NCBI RefSeq assembly: GCF_050436995.1 | Contig: NC_134753.1 | Coordinates: forward strand, 7,316,001 to 7,380,000 | DNA: 64,000 nucleotides | Source of the DNA: Anticarsia gemmatalis | Lineage: Eukaryota > Arthropoda > Insecta > Lepidoptera > Erebidae | Reading direction: 5' to 3' | Shown here: piece after piece, positions 62,201 through 64,000 of the stretch | Position numbering within the stretch: the first letter of the stretch is position 1 | How the letters are laid out: each line of letters starts with the position of its first letter | Translations under genes and position numbers: made by a program | Notes under the pieces: model-generated | The model's database searches: none | What the model was told of the DNA's origin: nothing | Seen by the model: only the letters and a program-made list of their open reading frames with translations

Positions 62201-63918
62201 ACCTCAAAGTGTCCCCTAAAATCCCTCAAAAATTCAAAGCGCTGCGATTTTTTTTTCATTGTGCCCCGAAGCTTCAAATTCTTTGTTGTTGCAAAAATCA
62301 CCATTGTGAGCAATTTTGTGATTTTTATTCATTTTTTTAATAAAAATTTTTTTTCTCTCTAAAATCTTTATTTTTTCGATTAAAAAGCAAATTGCGTGCC
62401 TATGCTCACTCCACGACATCGTCGAGCCCGATTGGCTTATGTGCATGACCATCACGAGTGGGGTCGTAGACAGTGGACCAGTGTCTTATGGACTGACGAA
62501 TCTCGATTTTGACTTCATGGCAGCGATAGACGATCTCTCGTTTTGCGATTTGCTTTTTAATCGAAAAAATAAAGATTTTAGAGAGAAAAAAAAAAATTAT
62601 TACAAAAATGAATAAAAACCACAAAATTGCTCACAATGGTGATTTTTGCAACAACAAAGAATTTGAAGCTTCGGGGCACAATGAAAAAAAAATCGCAGCG
62701 CTTTGAATTTTTGAGGGATTTTAGGGGACACTTTGAGGTTGAAAAATTACCGACGATATCCTTCGTTCATCCATTTTATCCAAAGTTATACCAAGTTATC
62801 CAAATATCCTTAATTTCGCGAATTTTTGTCTTTTTTTCAGTCAAAGTTTACAATTCAAATAAAAATATTTTCTTAAAAGATGTTTACATTTTCTTATAGG
62901 GAATATTGTGCAGTTTTCAAAACCCTCCTTTGATTTCCTGTACGATCATTATTTCCGGAGTTATTGAATATCAAAGTCAAAAATAACTTTTTTGCTTTGA
63001 TTGACGATCACTCCGTGGCGAATCGTCGTACAGGCTTTTTGATTACGGCAAATTAAAGAAGATTAATTTTTCTAAAAGAACTTTAGAACGAAAGAATCAA
63101 AAAAATTTTTTTGAAGCCCGTGGACCTTTTTTTAGGAGGGAAAAAATTTTGAAAAATTTTTTTTTGGTAGTTTTCGTAGGATTTCTCCAGACCTGGCCAT
63201 GACAAAAAATTTTCATGGTCATATCTAAAAACTAGACACTTGAAGCTACAATTTGTTTTTTTTATTTTTTCTGTACGACCATTTTCCTCGGAGTAACAGC
63301 TTGTTGAAAATCACCCAAAAATTTGGATTCTTTTTTTATATCCCTTAATTTTTGGGACTAGTTTATTAATGTAAGCGGCAAGACTAGAAGACGAAAGGTG
63401 GACCAAAGCAATCTCTGAATGGCGGCAATGGAATGGGCGAAGGTCTCGAGGAAGGCCTGTTACTAGATGGTCGGACAACATAGTTAAATGTGTAGGGCCG
63501 AAATTGATTAGACAAGCGGAGGGCCGTATAAAGTGGCGTGCTGAGGGGGAGGCCTATACTCAACAGTGGGTGGATACGGGCTGATTAGATAGATTAGATA
63601 GACGGCATTAAGCGACTATAATATTTTTACTTCAATGCTAGTTCCGTGGGATAAGGGGCTTTCAAATTGATCTAAATCTGACAGGGTTAGCCTTTTGTCC
63701 GATTCGGGAATCTGCCAGACTGCCTAAACCACTGAGACGGTTTTCATATTAAAAATCTGTTTAATACGTTCCTCGGTGTACAAAACAACTTACTTAGTTG
63801 TATTTCTCCCAGCCACTCATCTTCTTCATCCTCATCATCGGCATCGCCCTTAGCTTTCAACGCCTCTTCGTCCAAGCTGGCAAGATCCTCTTCTGTTGGG
63901 AACGGTCTTCGGCGCATG
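50240..63918 (-). CDS. CFAP44: Cilia- and flagella-associated protein 44 (5' part off right edge)
   Basis: An axonemal protein of the tether/tetherhead complex with CFAP43, needed for sperm flagella. The 24 exons are 63794-63918, 61369-61549, 60650-60815, 60258-60361, 60067-60172, 59762-59934, 59256-59465, 58871-58981, 58715-58753, 58413-58581, 57930-58103, 57431-57628, 54368-54506, 54079-54178, 53826-53928, 53557-53676, 53026-53224, 52621-52780, 52336-52474, 51889-52091, 51371-51599, 50829-50933, 50611-50718 and 50240-50398. They give 1172 codons plus stop in the window. An acidic segment (DADDEDEEDEW) comes first, then WD-repeat blades (DRYLVVGTNTGYIRVF; MHDRYTGAITCFEF; LYTCGSDGNIFSF), then a long coiled coil with the landmarks NRALPASQQ, NKFADFLRRIFKKKY, PNICPEGCEREIYDKTYELR and KLGRPRRVDKTLDDLL. 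It ends in a basic tail. The WD-then-coil order and the CPxGC...YELR motif favour CFAP44 over CFAP43. Expression is expected in testis. Confidence 0.85.
54552..54725 (+). repeat. Tandem 16-bp repeats in left MULE TIR
   Basis: Nine or so copies of a unit like AAAGCGCAGAATGTCA follow one another, with TCAAAAGCGC / TCAAAGGCGC alternation and variants (GCGTACATAG, GCGCGTAATG). The mirrored array is at 56897-57070. These may be transposase binding sites. The open frame through them is a by-product of the repeat period. Confidence 0.85.
55290..56651 (+). CDS. MULE transposase with N-terminal FLYWCH zinc finger
   Basis: An intronless 453-aa protein encoded on the opposite strand to CFAP44. Residues about 6-68 form a FLYWCH-type zinc finger (GNLALLRGGYRYTKN, WRCVRRNVCNA, then HTC), used for DNA binding. 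A MULE transposase fold of the RNase H type follows. The candidate catalytic triad is Asp186 (ADGTF), Asp252 (KSDYE) and Glu365 (NALEGWH), with the CYHHY motif near residue 273 between the second Asp and the Glu. It is basic at the C-terminus. There are no stops or frameshifts. The start ATG at 55290 is followed at once by a second ATG; a TATAAAA motif lies about 35 bp upstream (55254-55260). It resembles the Phantom-like FLYWCH MULEs of insects. Its gene is bounded by the element's TIRs, not by host splice sites, so it is a transposon gene rather than a domesticated one. Confidence 0.9.
   Translation: MMDDQEFEIVTNQKGNLALLRGGYRYTKNVTNKSGTILWRCVRRNVCNASVTTENNSKKLLRESILHTCQPDQLDNEVLKQKQILKKAVCTNLGPIQKIVENTNHDIMEKSGQDLGITYKSFKDSLRRARKKYLCTDTLSHKNPESITIPEALRSEFLIHQDHEILLFATAISKKIMKKPGEYYADGTFKCTPKPYYQLFTIHYDIGSSEVHTNIVPVAYALLINKTQAIYERLFNILKNKLSVKMVTFKSDYETGILNAASNVFPSVQISGCYHHYSDAVWRMSKKLKLNKSKEGRTTTRMCAILPLLPANRIHETWQHILHTAPDSREMRKFRVYFENTWYPKQSASTLSVAEQRHRTTNALEGWHHRVNKRIPKKPNFYLFIHKLRREAKYWDRRITYSLFNSPPKNKRKQCDIDFDRRYRRYLKKIDQKLITIPEFLKKNIFLQLILKK
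60871..61118 (-). mobile_element. Non-autonomous Helitron, 248 bp
   Basis: On the minus strand it starts TCTATACTAATATTATAAAG and ends GCGCGGGTCAGCTAG then T, with a GTTT-repeat near the 5' end. It is a close sister of the 15672-15925 copy. It lies in the CFAP44 intron between exons 61369-61549 and 60650-60815. Confidence 0.75.
61577..63363. mobile_element. Tc1-like element rearranged into a long palindrome
   Basis: TA target duplication at 61575-61576 and 63364-63365. The ends are (C/A)ACTAGTCCCAAAAATTAAGGG. Arms of about 800 bp (about 61577-62395 and 62540-63363) are near-perfect inverted copies. The centre (about 62400-62540) retains a piece of a Tc1 transposase on the plus strand: RRARLAYVHDHHEWGRRQW, then VLWTDESRF containing the second catalytic Asp, a stop, and LHGSDRRS. 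The rest of the transposase is gone. The element probably depends on another copy for movement. It lies in a CFAP44 intron. Confidence 0.8.
63370..63600 (+). mobile_element. RTE-like LINE 3' end
   Basis: An open frame of about 65 codons (ARLEDERWTKAISEWRQW, RGRPVTRWSDNIVK, RAEGEAYTQQW, then stop at about 63582) is the C-terminal tail typical of RTE/BovB-type reverse transcriptases. It is followed by a TTAGATAGATTAGATAGA tail. It is strongly 5'-truncated and starts within a few bases of the Tc1-like element. Confidence 0.65.
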
Positions 63919-64000
63919 CTGATTACATAAAAAACCGTAATAAATAATTTATTACAATCGTTGATACATATTAAGTGATTTTGTGTCATAATACGGGCAA

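Overview
This is a eukaryotic, almost certainly lepidopteran (moth), nuclear genomic window. It is AT-rich and intron-dense, carries tRNA-derived and 5S rRNA-derived SINEs, Helitron-like elements with CTAG-T ends and mariner MITEs of kinds common in moths, and holds a tandem cluster of gut-type trypsins. I rebuilt gene models by eye from GT-AG boundaries, and in every model below the exon phases agree across all introns. All eight host genes read on the minus strand.

Layout, left to right. (1) 547-9909: a tandem-repeat galectin whose 3' end lies off the left edge. Its intron 2 holds a 2.1 kb element with long inverted arms. (2) 10914-18262: a complete 17-exon PR/SET-domain zinc-finger gene (PRDM type, about 690 aa). 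(3) 18872-30619: three complete four-exon trypsin-like serine protease genes, each with signal peptide, TATA box and catalytic triad. A decayed extra copy of a trypsin promoter lies between the second and third. Intron 3 of the third gene contains a Helitron-LINE-Helitron composite. (4) 30620-35528: intergenic DNA, then a long probable 3' UTR. (5) 35529-46359: a complete 15-exon SIPA1L-type Rap GTPase-activating protein (1118 aa by my splice model). (6) 47307-49754: a small uncharacterised helical protein gene with two possible 3' ends. (7) 50240-63918 and beyond: CFAP44, a WD-repeat and coiled-coil protein of the sperm/cilium axoneme, 24 exons in the window, 5' part off the right edge.

Mobile DNA explains most of the remaining structure. 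The outstanding element is a 2583-bp Mutator-like transposon at 54520-57102. It has a perfect 9-bp target duplication, about 304-bp inverted ends built on a tandem 16-bp motif, and an intact 453-codon FLYWCH-transposase gene. It sits 4 bp from a CFAP44 splice acceptor. A Tc1-like element folded into a 1.8 kb palindrome occupies another CFAP44 intron, and a mariner MITE separates CFAP44 from the next gene.

The host genes do not form one pathway: lectin, transcription factor, digestive enzymes, Rap signalling and axoneme structure are simply neighbours. Gene identities rest on recognised motifs and remembered family conservation; no database search was possible.
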